Positions 51,001-59,156 of a stretch of DNA of 64,000 bases are shown here, in pieces. The number at the start of each line of letters is the position of its first letter. The stretch's first letter is position 1. The notes under the pieces are model-generated. The model was not told the DNA's origin. It was given only the letters and a program-made list of their open reading frames with translations, and did no database searches. The DNA is from Devosia epidermidihirudinis (lineage in GTDB: Bacteria > Pseudomonadota > Alphaproteobacteria > Rhizobiales > Devosiaceae). Position numbers and translations under genes: made by a program. Where the stretch lies: assembly GCF_000971295.1 (NCBI RefSeq), contig NZ_LANJ01000016.1:434001-498000 (forward strand), in the 5' to 3' direction.

Positions 51001-51713
51001 CAACGCCCGAAGACATTGATGGAGACGACGGCGGCGCCAAAACCGTCGTGGCTGAATATGTGCTCGGCCTGCTGCCAGCTGGGGAGCATGAGCGCATTGG
51101 CCGCCTGATCGAGGACGATCAGGCCCTGCGCGCCGAACGCGATTTCTGGATCAGCCGCTTTGGCGCGCTTAACAGCGATTATGAAGAGGTCGCCCCGCCC
51201 GGCCATCTCTATTCCGGGATCGAAGCCCGCGCCTTTGGCGCTGCGGCACCACCGCGCAAAGCTTCGATCTGGGAATCCCTACTGGTGTGGCGCAGCATTG
51301 CGGCGGGTGCACTGGCGGTGGCAGTCGCTGCGGTGGGTTTCAACTTGATGCAGCCGGCGCGCGACGTCGCGAGCCTCACCACCCAGCTGGTGGCGGCGCT
51401 TGAGGAGGAGGGCAGCAATGTCAAATTCGTCGCGCTCTATGACGGCAGTGGCAATGTGCGACTGACCGCGCTGTCCGGCGAAGCGGTGCCGCAAAAGGAT
51501 TTTGAGCTCTGGGCCATTCAGGGTGGTAATAACCCCATCTCCATGGGCGTCATTCCGGTCGGCGAACGCTCCAGTGTCACCATCGCGCCAGACGTTCTGG
51601 CGGGCTGGGGCGAAGGCTCGGTGCTGGCGATTACGCTTGAGCAATCGGGCGGCTCGCCGGACGGCACGCCGCATGGCCCGATTGTCGCCAAGGGTGCTGT
51701 CACCGCCATCTAA
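50997..51713 (+). CDS. RskA-like anti-sigma factor
   Basis: The protein (238 aa from ATG 50997) has an N-terminal cytoplasmic helical domain (AEYVLGLLPAGEHERIGRLIE, the anti-sigma contact region), one membrane helix (about residues 96-114, IAAGALAVAVAAVGFNLM), and a periplasmic RskA_C domain (FELWAIQGGNNPISMGVIPV and VLAITLEQSGGSPDGTPHGP). It holds the sigma factor at the membrane until a signal triggers release. The start overlaps the sigma stop codon. Confidence 0.9.
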   Translation: MTTPEDIDGDDGGAKTVVAEYVLGLLPAGEHERIGRLIEDDQALRAERDFWISRFGALNSDYEEVAPPGHLYSGIEARAFGAAAPPRKASIWESLLVWRSIAAGALAVAVAAVGFNLMQPARDVASLTTQLVAALEEEGSNVKFVALYDGSGNVRLTALSGEAVPQKDFELWAIQGGNNPISMGVIPVGERSSVTIAPDVLAGWGEGSVLAITLEQSGGSPDGTPHGPIVAKGAVTAI

Positions 51714-51734
51714 AAATCAGCGACTCGTATTTCT

Positions 51735-51767
51735 ACGGGGTGGATGGCCAAGCGCTATCCACCCCGT
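51735..51767 (+). terminator. Intrinsic terminator after the sigma/anti-sigma pair
   Basis: An 11-bp stem ACGGGGTGGAT/ATCCACCCCGT with an 11-base loop, followed by ATCGTTTTG. It separates the anti-sigma gene from the fasciclin gene, which therefore needs its own promoter in 51768-51922. Confidence 0.8.
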
Positions 51768-51922
51768 ATCGTTTTGACCTGCCGAATGTTTTTCACGGTT
51801 GAAAGTTTTTTCGATCTTTTTGTGCCTGAGCCGAAACAGCTGAAACTTAATCGGAAAAGCGCCCGTTCCTTTCATTGTCCCAGCCGATCAACGGGAACAA
51901 AATTCGAGGAAGGAACAAACAA

Positions 51923-52489
51923 ATGACCATCTCTCTGCGCGCCCTGACCCTGGCTTCCGTGCTGACCCTGTCGTCCTTCGCTGGCGTTGCTGCCTTTGCT
52001 GCTGACAACCCAATGGTTGGTGGCGCTGCCATGTATGCCGACAAGAACATCATCGAAAACGCCGTCAACTCTGCCGACCACACCACGCTGGTTGCTGCCG
52101 TCAAAGCTGCCGGCCTTGTCGATACACTGTCGGGCCCTGGCCCATTCACCGTTCTGGCCCCAACCAACGAAGCCTTTGCCGCCCTGCCTGCTGGCACGGT
52201 CGACAATCTGCTGAAGCCAGAAAACAAGGACATGCTGACCAAGATCCTGACCTGTCACGTGATCGCGGCCAAGGCCCTCTCGACCGACATCGCGTCCATG
52301 GTCAAGGCTGATGGCGGCAAGCATGTCGTTGACACCGTTGGTGGCTGCAAGCTGACGCTCGAAGACAATGGCGGCAAGATCACCGTGACCGACGAAAACG
52401 GTACCGTGGCCAATGTCACCATCGCTGACGTCAACCAGTCGAACGGCGTGATCCACGTCATCGACAAGGTGCTGACCCCAAAGATGTAA
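51923..52489 (+). CDS. Secreted fasciclin (FAS1) domain protein
   Basis: The protein (188 aa from ATG 51923) has a signal peptide (MTISLRALTLASVLTLSSF, cut after AFAAD) and one FAS1 domain: LVAAVKAAGLVDTLSGPGPFTVLAPTNEAF (H1 box) and VANVTIADVNQSNGVIHVIDKVL (H2 box). FAS1 proteins are adhesion or polymer-binding proteins at the cell surface or periplasm. A GAGGAAGGAAC site precedes the start. Its position after an RskA/SigK-type pair recalls mycobacterial MPT70/MPT83. It ends at a double hairpin. Confidence 0.92.
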   Translation: MTISLRALTLASVLTLSSFAGVAAFAADNPMVGGAAMYADKNIIENAVNSADHTTLVAAVKAAGLVDTLSGPGPFTVLAPTNEAFAALPAGTVDNLLKPENKDMLTKILTCHVIAAKALSTDIASMVKADGGKHVVDTVGGCKLTLEDNGGKITVTDENGTVANVTIADVNQSNGVIHVIDKVLTPKM

Positions 52490-52497
52490 CCAGACAG

Positions 52498-52549
52498 ACC
52501 GCCATTGCGAATGGCGGTTTGAGAGAGGCCGCTGCCCTCGCGGCCTCTC
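52498..52549 (+). terminator. Tandem hairpins after the fasciclin gene
   Basis: First hairpin ACCGCCATT-gcg-AATGGCGGT followed by TTGAG; second GAGAGGCCGC-(7)-GCGGCCTCTC. The pair starts 9 bases after the stop and lies ahead of the MsrB gene. Confidence 0.75.
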
Positions 52550-52672
52550 ACCATAACTTGACGTGCCATTGCCCCCGCCCCGGATCTACAATGGCCGTCA
52601 TATGCCCCGCGTCACGGCTCGTTCTCCTCCACGCGAGCCGGGGCGCGGGACTTATTTGCAAAGGACGAGATC

Positions 52673-53173
52673 ATGGACATCACGCGTCGTAATTTGCTGT
52701 TGGGTGGCACCGCCATCGCTGCGCTTTCGGGCTTCGCGCTGTTTCGTCCCATGGGCGAAACCGTGGCCGCTGAGGGCGACTTTCCCTATAAGCTGAGCGA
52801 CGATGAGTGGAAGGCCAAGCTCTCGCCCGAAGCCTATGATGTGCTGCGCCACGAAGGCACCGAGCGCCCTTATACCTCGCCGCTCAATGACGAGCATAGC
52901 GCGGGCACTTTCGTCTGCGCCGGGTGTGCGCTGCCCCTGTTTCTGTCGGACACCAAGTTCGATAGCGGCACCGGTTGGCCGAGCTTCTACACCTTTATTC
53001 CAGGCGCTCTGGGCACCACCAGCGATACCTCGCTGTTTATGGAGCGCACCGAAGTGCACTGCTCCAATTGCGGTGGCCATCAGGGCCACGTGTTCAACGA
53101 TGGCCCCCAGCCCACGGGCCTGCGCTATTGCATCAACGGCGTCTCGCTCGCCTTCGTGCCCAAGGCGGCTTAG
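52673..53173 (+). CDS. msrB: Tat-exported peptide-methionine (R)-S-oxide reductase
   Basis: MsrB reduces methionine-R-sulfoxide in proteins. This form (166 aa) has a twin-arginine signal (DITRRNLLLGGTAIAALSG) ahead of the SelR domain, zinc cysteines Cys82/Cys85 and Cys130/Cys133, and the catalytic Cys153 in RYCINGVSL. Most MsrB proteins are cytoplasmic; the Tat signal predicts a periplasmic repair enzyme. A resolving or electron-supply partner is not encoded nearby. It has AAAGGAC upstream. It could be part of the response governed by the adjacent ECF sigma factor. Confidence 0.92.
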   Translation: MDITRRNLLLGGTAIAALSGFALFRPMGETVAAEGDFPYKLSDDEWKAKLSPEAYDVLRHEGTERPYTSPLNDEHSAGTFVCAGCALPLFLSDTKFDSGTGWPSFYTFIPGALGTTSDTSLFMERTEVHCSNCGGHQGHVFNDGPQPTGLRYCINGVSLAFVPKAA

Positions 53174-53238
53174 CCCGTTGATTGTTGAGGCTCGATATCG
53201 ATATGTGTGAGCAATAGCCTCACGCACGAGATCCGCCC

Positions 53239-53946
53239 ATGAAGCTCACCATCATCCAGACCGGCGATGTGCCCGTATCCCTGAGGAATGACTTCGGGCC
53301 CTATCGGCGGATGTTCGAGAAAATGTTCGACGCGACGGGGCAGGGTTTCAACTATGACACGGTGCCCGTCTCAGACGGCGCGCCCATGCCCGATCCCGCC
53401 TCGCTCGATGCCATCGTCATCACCGGCTCGGCTGCCGGTGTCTATGATGATCTGCCCTGGCTCAATCCGCTGCGCGAGTTCGTGCGCGACGCCTATGGCA
53501 AGCGCACGCCCATGCTCGGCATCTGCTTTGGCCATCAGATCATGGCCGATGCACTGGGGGGCGATGTCCGTCAGTCTGAAAAGGGCTGGGGCCTTGGTCG
53601 CCACACCTATCGCGTGGTCGGACGGCCCGACTACATGCGCGGCGCACCCCCAACGTTGGCGGTCGCCTGTTCGCATCAGGATCAGGTTATCGCGCCGCCG
53701 CGCGAGGCCGAGGTGATCCTGGCCTCCGACTTCACCCCCAATGCGGGGCTGGCCTATCGCAACGGCGCGGCGCTGAGTTTTCAGCCCCATCCCGAATTTG
53801 CCGATGACTATACTTTGGCGCTGGCCGAGCTGCGGCGCGGCAAAGCCCCAGACTCGGTTGTGGACAAGGCTGTTGCCTCAGTTGCCACACCGTCCAGCAG
53901 TGCAGATGTTGCTGGCTATATCGGGCAGTTCTTCAAGGGGCGCTGA
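53239..53946 (+). CDS. Class I glutamine amidotransferase-like protein
   Basis: The protein (235 aa) has the GATase triad: Cys96 in PMLGICFGHQIMAD and the C-terminal HPEF. The oxyanion segment ITGSAAGVYDD is typical of stand-alone GMP-synthase-like amidotransferases (gamma-glutamyl-hydrolase-related). It may cleave glutamine or gamma-glutamyl compounds; the partner or substrate is unknown. It is followed after 1 base by a DUF1801 gene, suggesting co-transcription. Confidence 0.86.
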   Translation: MKLTIIQTGDVPVSLRNDFGPYRRMFEKMFDATGQGFNYDTVPVSDGAPMPDPASLDAIVITGSAAGVYDDLPWLNPLREFVRDAYGKRTPMLGICFGHQIMADALGGDVRQSEKGWGLGRHTYRVVGRPDYMRGAPPTLAVACSHQDQVIAPPREAEVILASDFTPNAGLAYRNGAALSFQPHPEFADDYTLALAELRRGKAPDSVVDKAVASVATPSSSADVAGYIGQFFKGR

Positions 53947-53947
53947 A

Positions 53948-54343
53948 ATGGCAGTGTTGGACATGGTATCGGTGGTCGATACCTATCTTGATGATTTGCA
54001 GCACGCCCGAAAGCCCGAGGTGCTGACCCTGCGGCGCCTGATCCTCGATGCCGTGCCCGATCTGGTCGAGCGCATCAAGTGGAACGCCCCCAGCTTCGGT
54101 CTGGGCGCTGACGACCGCATCACCATGCGCCTGCACCCCGGTGATCGTGTCCAGCTGATCCTGCATCGTGGCGCCAAAGCCGGCGCCGACGATTTCTTCC
54201 GCTTCGAAGATCCCGCCAAGCTTTTGTCCTGGGCCGCACCCGATCGCGGCGTGGTGACCATCCGCGATGCCAACGATCTTACCGCCAAAGCCGAAGCCCT
54301 CAGCGAAGTCCTGCGCCGCTGGGTGGCGTGCACGACACGGTAA
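53948..54343 (+). CDS. DUF1801 domain protein
   Basis: This small cytoplasmic protein (131 aa) has the DUF1801 pattern: VDTYLDDLQHARKPEVLTLRRLILDAVPDL then ERIKWNAPSFGLG and a basic/acidic C-terminus. The family resembles small ligand-binding YdhG-like folds; function is unknown. The ATG lies 1 base after the stop of the glutamine-amidotransferase-like gene. Confidence 0.8.
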   Translation: MAVLDMVSVVDTYLDDLQHARKPEVLTLRRLILDAVPDLVERIKWNAPSFGLGADDRITMRLHPGDRVQLILHRGAKAGADDFFRFEDPAKLLSWAAPDRGVVTIRDANDLTAKAEALSEVLRRWVACTTR

Positions 54344-54407
54344 TTTTGGGCTGACTGGCTGGGCACCGGTGCCCACAGGTGTTTTGCTTGGGCTGCACCG
54401 AACCCGC

Positions 54408-54435
54408 TCCTCGTCAGCTTTTTTGCCGACGAGGA
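54408..54435. terminator. Hairpin in the gap after the DUF1801 gene
   Basis: TCCTCGTC (54408-54415) pairs with GACGAGGA (54428-54435) around a loop containing a T6 run. It separates the convergent DUF1801 and isomerase genes. The remaining sequence of the 181-base gap shows nothing else. Confidence 0.5.
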
Positions 54436-54524
54436 AGCAGGATGGGACAGACGATGTGGCCACGTAACATCGTCCGCCTCGCACAGCTCTGGGCTAGGCC
54501 CCCAATGCCCAATCCATTCAACTC

Positions 54525-55283
54525 TCAGAGCCCTATGCCCCGGATGAAGTTGATTGACCTTCGGGCGAACCGTTCCCAGTCACTTGGATTGTCGTGCTCG
54601 ACAACCAGATGATCCGCCGCTGTTTTATGGAAGTTCTGAGCAAGTAGACGCCAGTCGATGATGCCATCGCCCGTCGCCGTCCACCCCTCATCCACAGTCG
54701 TGCCTGCAGGAGCTGTGTCTTTGGTCTGGATAGCAATGATCCGGTCCGCAAAACGCTGGATTTCACCTGCTGGGTCGACGCCGGCTCGCACGATCCAGCC
54801 ACAGTCGATTTCGAACCAGACGTCCTTGCCCCCCGCTTCGAAGATATGATCGATGGGACGTGTTCCATCGGGTAGCGGCACGAACTCGAAATCGTGGTTG
54901 TGCCAGGCAACCTTGAGGCCGTGGGATGATGCGGCGTCTGCGCCACGTCCGAGTTTTTCGCCCAAGGCCCGATAGTAATCCGCCGTCGGTTCGCGTTCTT
55001 CGGCGGTTACATAGGGCGGGATCAGCACATTGGCGCCGAGGGTTAAGGCGATATCGATGAAACGATTGGGCTCATCGACCAACCCAGACAGGGGCATGTG
55101 AAAGCCATAACAGGCGAGGCCAGCATCATCGAGTTGGCGCCGGAACAGCGACGGATCGGCTTCATACGCTGGCAGCCAAGGTTCAATTGCGTCGTATCCC
55201 ATGGCCTTGAGTAAGGGCAATTGTGCTGCGAGTGGTGGAAAGTAGCGTGAGGAGTAGAGCTGATAGGCGATCTTGTAGGTCAT
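54525..55283 (-). CDS. Sugar phosphate isomerase/epimerase-like TIM-barrel protein
   Basis: The protein (252 aa) is a xylose-isomerase-like barrel: MTYKIAYQLYSSRYF, GYDAIEPWLPAY (Glu ligand), KVAWHNHDFEFVP (His, Glu), WFEIDCGWIVRAG (metal-binding Glu/Asp), VVEHDN near the end. Relatives are aldose-ketose isomerases, 3-epimerases or 3-ketoglycoside lyases. It is the last gene of the leftward importer operon, directly after a VOC gene, so it probably handles the imported sugar or its keto derivative. Confidence 0.85.
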   Translation of the reverse strand: MTYKIAYQLYSSRYFPPLAAQLPLLKAMGYDAIEPWLPAYEADPSLFRRQLDDAGLACYGFHMPLSGLVDEPNRFIDIALTLGANVLIPPYVTAEEREPTADYYRALGEKLGRGADAASSHGLKVAWHNHDFEFVPLPDGTRPIDHIFEAGGKDVWFEIDCGWIVRAGVDPAGEIQRFADRIIAIQTKDTAPAGTTVDEGWTATGDGIIDWRLLAQNFHKTAADHLVVEHDNPSDWERFARRSINFIRGIGL

Positions 55284-55292
55284 GGAATGCCC

Positions 55293-55772
55293 CTAGCCCT
55301 GAGGATGCTTGTCTTTGTCGAACTCGAGCAGCTCAACCATCACACCGAGATCTTTGACGGTGTCGTAGTAGGCGTAACGCCCATGACTGCCATCAAACTC
55401 GCCACGCTGCAGCAGTCGGTGCCCCTTGCCTTCGAGATAGGCGTTGCGCTCCGTGAGGTTACGCGTCTTGAACGCGATGTGATGGCACCCCGGCCCTTTC
55501 TCTTCGAGCAAATCACGCCAGGCACTTTGTTCCGGGCCGGGCTGGAGAAACTCCACATCGATATTGCCGAATTTGAACATCATGATGCGGCAGCCGACAT
55601 TGGCGGGTTTGCCATTATAGATGGCTTGCGCCTCTTCTGGCTCAGCGGCCTTGCCTTCGGTCGGCATGGGCTTTCCGGTGAGGTCCGCGAACCATTGGGC
55701 AGATTTGATAACATCGTGGGTGACGAAGCAGATTTGCATCACCGCGTCTTCGTCCAGCAAGCGCGTGTCCAT
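55293..55772 (-). CDS. VOC-fold protein (glyoxalase/epimerase-like), 159 aa
   Basis: The protein has two beta-alpha-beta3 halves with candidate metal ligands His (CFVTHDV), Glu (DVEFLQP), His (CHHIAFK) and Glu (MVELLEF), resembling methylmalonyl-CoA-epimerase-like VOC enzymes. In this sugar operon it may isomerise an enediol intermediate. It is separated from the binding-protein gene by a terminator hairpin and is 9 bases upstream of the isomerase gene. A downstream ATG (MQICFVTH, 11 codons in) is an alternative start. Confidence 0.82.
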   Translation of the reverse strand: MDTRLLDEDAVMQICFVTHDVIKSAQWFADLTGKPMPTEGKAAEPEEAQAIYNGKPANVGCRIMMFKFGNIDVEFLQPGPEQSAWRDLLEEKGPGCHHIAFKTRNLTERNAYLEGKGHRLLQRGEFDGSHGRYAYYDTVKDLGVMVELLEFDKDKHPQG

Positions 55773-55801
55773 TTTGGTCGTCCAACTCGTGTTAAAATAA
55801 A

Positions 55802-55830
55802 CCGGCGGCCCAAGCTTGTCGGGTCGCCGG
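55802..55830 (-). terminator. Intercistronic terminator after the binding-protein gene
   Basis: CCGGCGGCCC (55802-55811) pairs with GGGTCGCCGG (55821-55830), 9 of 10 positions, followed on the minus strand by TTTATTTT. It probably limits expression of the downstream VOC and isomerase genes relative to the binding protein. Confidence 0.75.
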
Positions 55831-55848
55831 CCTCCGGGGAGGATAGGG

Positions 55849-57096
55849 TTAGCCGAGGATGGTCTCGTAATTGTCCTTGAGCTTGGCGATCACGTCCTCA
55901 ACGCTCATCGAGGGATCGCCCCAGTAGTTGAACACAACGTCCCAAATCGAACTCTGCCAATCGGAGTCGACTGTGTTGTTCGGGCTCTGCACCTGCCGCG
56001 CCGGGTCGGCAAGAATGCTCAACACTTCTGTGCTGCATGCATCAAGGCTGGCCGCAGGCGCATCAAGACGCACAGGAGTTGACCCCTTCGCGGCTGAGAA
56101 CTTGGCCTGAATCTCTGGATCGACGACCACGGATGCGAAGTCGAGTTCTGCGGCTTTCATCTCATCAGATACGCCGCCGAGCAGACCCCAGGCGTCAACC
56201 GTGACAACGACGGATTTGGCTCCGGGGATTTCGACACAGCCGAAGTCTTTGCCGGCCACCTTGCCAGCGCCCAGCCATTCACCTTTCATCCAGTCGCCAT
56301 GCACCTGCATGAGAGCCTTGCCCGTGATCACCTGATTGGTGGTCTCGTTCCACGGGCGGTTCTGTGCCTCGCGGCCAGCTTCCTGTGAGAATAGGCGCAG
56401 GGTTTCCAGCGTTTTGGCGAAGGCTGGGTCATCAAACACGGCAGGATCGACGTCACCACCATAGATGCTGCTGTAGATGTCAGGACCGGCGATGGCGGCA
56501 ACCAGAGCGTGCATCAGATAACCGACCTGGAAAGGCTGGCTCCCGACAGCGACCGGTGCATAGCCTGCGTCGCGGACCTTCTGAAAGTCTGCGAACATCG
56601 CATCAAGCGAGGTCCAGGATGCCGGATCGACACCCACGGCGGCGGCAACGTCCTTATTGTAGTAGACCATACCGTCGATATGGAGGGCAGTAGGCACCTT
56701 GACGATCTCGCCATCAACGGCGATCGACGCAGCTACCGCAGCTGGAAGATTTTCCGTGACGTGATTGTCGGTGTACCACTGCGTCAGCGGGAAGCCGAAG
56801 CCCATGCCGGCCAGATCGCGATAGACGCCGGGATTGGACTCCATGAACACATTCGGGGGCTGACCACCTGTTACCAGGCTCATCAAATTGACGTTTGAGC
56901 CGGTATTGTGCGGGATCGCAATGTCGGTCCAGGTGTGGCCTTTGGCTTCTATACCTGCTTTGAGGACATTGAGGGCCGCCACTTCGGGCGCGGCCGACCA
57001 GCTATGATAAACAACAAGATCCGCTGCCATGGCGCCAAACGATGTGGCTCCCAGCAACAAACCGGCGGCAAGGCCGGGCAGTATTCTTGAAGACAT
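55849..57096 (-). CDS. Sugar ABC transporter substrate-binding protein
   Basis: The protein (415 aa) has a signal peptide (MSSRILPGLAAGLLLG, cut near AMAAD) and the family-1 binding-protein fold (LVVYHSWSAAPEVAALN, VNLMSLVTGGQPPNVFMESNPG, ALMQVHGDWMKGEWLG). It belongs with the CUT1 transporters. It lies after the ATPase gene here, whereas most operons put it first; the hairpin following it may compensate. An RBS-like GAGAGAG lies upstream. Confidence 0.9.
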   Translation of the reverse strand: MSSRILPGLAAGLLLGATSFGAMAADLVVYHSWSAAPEVAALNVLKAGIEAKGHTWTDIAIPHNTGSNVNLMSLVTGGQPPNVFMESNPGVYRDLAGMGFGFPLTQWYTDNHVTENLPAAVAASIAVDGEIVKVPTALHIDGMVYYNKDVAAAVGVDPASWTSLDAMFADFQKVRDAGYAPVAVGSQPFQVGYLMHALVAAIAGPDIYSSIYGGDVDPAVFDDPAFAKTLETLRLFSQEAGREAQNRPWNETTNQVITGKALMQVHGDWMKGEWLGAGKVAGKDFGCVEIPGAKSVVVTVDAWGLLGGVSDEMKAAELDFASVVVDPEIQAKFSAAKGSTPVRLDAPAASLDACSTEVLSILADPARQVQSPNNTVDSDWQSSIWDVVFNYWGDPSMSVEDVIAKLKDNYETILG

Positions 57097-57120
57097 CTCT
57101 CTCTCCCTTGTGATGTCGGC

Positions 57121-58212
57121 TTACATCCGCTGCCCGCTCCGGGCGTCGAATAGGTTGGCCTTGCCTCTGAGGTAACGCACCGTCGCGTGCTCGCCGGGCT
57201 TCAGCCGGGCAGCGATGTCGGGGTCGACACGAAGGGCAAGAAGTTCGTTTTCAAAATTGAAATAGGCGCTGGCATCAGGGCCGGTGCGCTCTGCGTATTG
57301 AACCGGGATGTCAAAGGTTGCGGCACCGTCACCGGCGCCCACCAGGAAGTGCTCGGGGCGCAGGCCCGCGATCACGTCCTCGCCGTCCTTGGGAGGCGCG
57401 ACGAAATTGTAGTCGGAAACGTCAAAACGCACGCCGGATGGGAATACCGCCTCGACCTTGCCCCCGCCAACGGCAAGCTTGGCAGGGCGCAGATTCATTC
57501 CGGGAGAACCGATAAAGCTAGCGACAAACAGATTGGCAGGGCGCTCGTAGATATCGTCCGGGGTTCCGAACTGCTGAATGACACCACCGTTCATGACCGC
57601 AATCTTGGTTGCCATGGTCATGGCTTCGATCTGGTCGTGCGTTACATAGACGATGGTGTGCTTCAGAGTGTCGTGCAGCTTCTTGATCTCGAGCCGCATC
57701 TCGGTGCGCAACTTGGCATCGAGGTTCGATAAGGGCTCGTCGAATAGGAACACACCGACATTCTTGACCAGGGCCCGACCGATGGCCACGCGTTGGCGCT
57801 GTCCGCCAGAGAGGTTTGCGGGCTTGCGGTTCAGCAGTGGTTCGATCTGCAAGAGCTTGGCGGCCCAAGCGATCCGCTTTTCAATTTCCTCACGCGGCAG
57901 CTTGCTGGCCGCGAGGCCGAACTTGAGGTTGCCGTGCACGGTTTTCGTTGGATAGAGCGCATAGGACTGGAACACCATGGCAAGGCCACGGTCTTTGGGG
58001 TCGACGTCAGTCACGTCGCGGTCGCCGATCATGATGCGCCCGTCTGTCACGTCCAACAGCCCCGCCAACAAGTTCAACAGCGTGGTCTTGCCGCAACCGG
58101 AGGGACCGAGCAGGACGAGGAAATCGCCGTCGTCGATTGCCAGATTGAGATCGTCGAGAACCTGGACTTGACCATAGGTCTTGGTGATGTGCTCAAAGCT
58201 TACACGTGGCAT
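57121..58212 (-). CDS. Sugar ABC transporter ATP-binding protein (UgpC/MsmK type)
   Basis: The ATPase (363 aa from ATG 58212) has Walker A GPSGCGKTT, FQSYALYPTKTV, LSGGQRQR, FLFDEPLSNLDA, YVTHDQIEAMT and a C-terminal TOBE region (VIAGLRPEHFLVG). The start MPRVSFEHITK is conserved; a longer upstream frame is only shadow sequence within the permease gene. It is the energy unit for the two permeases encoded upstream in the same operon. Confidence 0.92.
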   Translation of the reverse strand: MPRVSFEHITKTYGQVQVLDDLNLAIDDGDFLVLLGPSGCGKTTLLNLLAGLLDVTDGRIMIGDRDVTDVDPKDRGLAMVFQSYALYPTKTVHGNLKFGLAASKLPREEIEKRIAWAAKLLQIEPLLNRKPANLSGGQRQRVAIGRALVKNVGVFLFDEPLSNLDAKLRTEMRLEIKKLHDTLKHTIVYVTHDQIEAMTMATKIAVMNGGVIQQFGTPDDIYERPANLFVASFIGSPGMNLRPAKLAVGGGKVEAVFPSGVRFDVSDYNFVAPPKDGEDVIAGLRPEHFLVGAGDGAATFDIPVQYAERTGPDASAYFNFENELLALRVDPDIAARLKPGEHATVRYLRGKANLFDARSGQRM

Positions 58213-58223
58213 GACAGTTCCGA

Positions 58224-59156
58224 TCAACCCTTGATGGCGCCGGCGGTAATGCCCTGAACGAAGAGCTTTCCGACGAAGAAGTAGATGACGAGTGGGGGGA
58301 TGGCGGTCAGCAATGCCGCGGCCATGTTGTCGTTGTAACGGGTCACACCGGTGGAGATGGTAATGAGGTTCGCCAGGTTTACCGTCATCGGCTGGCTCCC
58401 CGGCCCACCGAAGGTCACCCCGATCAGATAGTCGTTCCAGATGCTGGTGATCTGCATGATCAGAACGACGATCAGGATGTTTCCCGACATAGGCAAAATA
58501 ATCTCCGTGAAGATGCGCCAGAAGGAGCCAGAGTCCATCACCGCAGCGCTCATGATCTCCTGCGGGATATCTTTGTAGTAGTTGCGGAAGATCAGGGTCA
58601 GCACGGGCATGGCTAGCACCGCATGAACCAGAGCCACGCCCCAAATGCTGCCGTAGACTTTAAGCGCAGCCGTCATCGAGATCAGAGGGAACATGATGAT
58701 CTGGAAAGGCACAAAGGCGCAGATAAACAGGATGAACAGGAACGCTCCCGCCCAGCGCACATTCCACAATGCCAGCGCATATCCTGTGATCATCGAGATC
58801 CCGATCGAGAGGATCAGCGACGGGATGAGAATGGACACCGAACTCCAGAATCCGACCTTGAGGCCGTTGCAGTTGATGCCGGAACACGCGCTGTTCCACG
58901 CATGGTCCCATGCCTCGAGTGTCCACACATACGGCAACGAAAACATCGCGCCTTCGCGGATCTGATCCATCGTCTTGAAGGACGTGACGACCACGACATA
59001 GAGCGGAATGCAGAAGAACAGCGCGCAGAGCGCCAAGAAAACAAGAACGGCAATAGAGCGGCCGGTGATCGTCTTCTTTTTACGCGGGAAATAGGGCGCG
59101 CGACTGACTGTAACCTCGCCCTTGGCATTGCGCGCGGCAATCGTAATCTCGCTCAT
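58224..59156 (-). CDS. Sugar ABC transporter permease (MalG type)
   Basis: The protein (310 aa from ATG 59156) has six membrane helices and the EAA-like loop DIPQEIMSAAVMDSGSFWRIFTEIILP. An insert with two cysteines (HAWNSACSGINCNGLKVG) between helices 1 and 2 is unusual and could be a disulphide-bonded periplasmic loop. The start overlaps the stop of the first permease (ATGA). Confidence 0.9.
   Translation of the reverse strand: MSEITIAARNAKGEVTVSRAPYFPRKKKTITGRSIAVLVFLALCALFFCIPLYVVVVTSFKTMDQIREGAMFSLPYVWTLEAWDHAWNSACSGINCNGLKVGFWSSVSILIPSLILSIGISMITGYALALWNVRWAGAFLFILFICAFVPFQIIMFPLISMTAALKVYGSIWGVALVHAVLAMPVLTLIFRNYYKDIPQEIMSAAVMDSGSFWRIFTEIILPMSGNILIVVLIMQITSIWNDYLIGVTFGGPGSQPMTVNLANLITISTGVTRYNDNMAAALLTAIPPLVIYFFVGKLFVQGITAGAIKG

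Noticed and set aside
51757-51787. A SigK-like promoter (TATCC ... CCGAAT) before the fasciclin gene
   Set aside because: Spacing of about 20 bases is too long and the left element lies inside the terminator stem.
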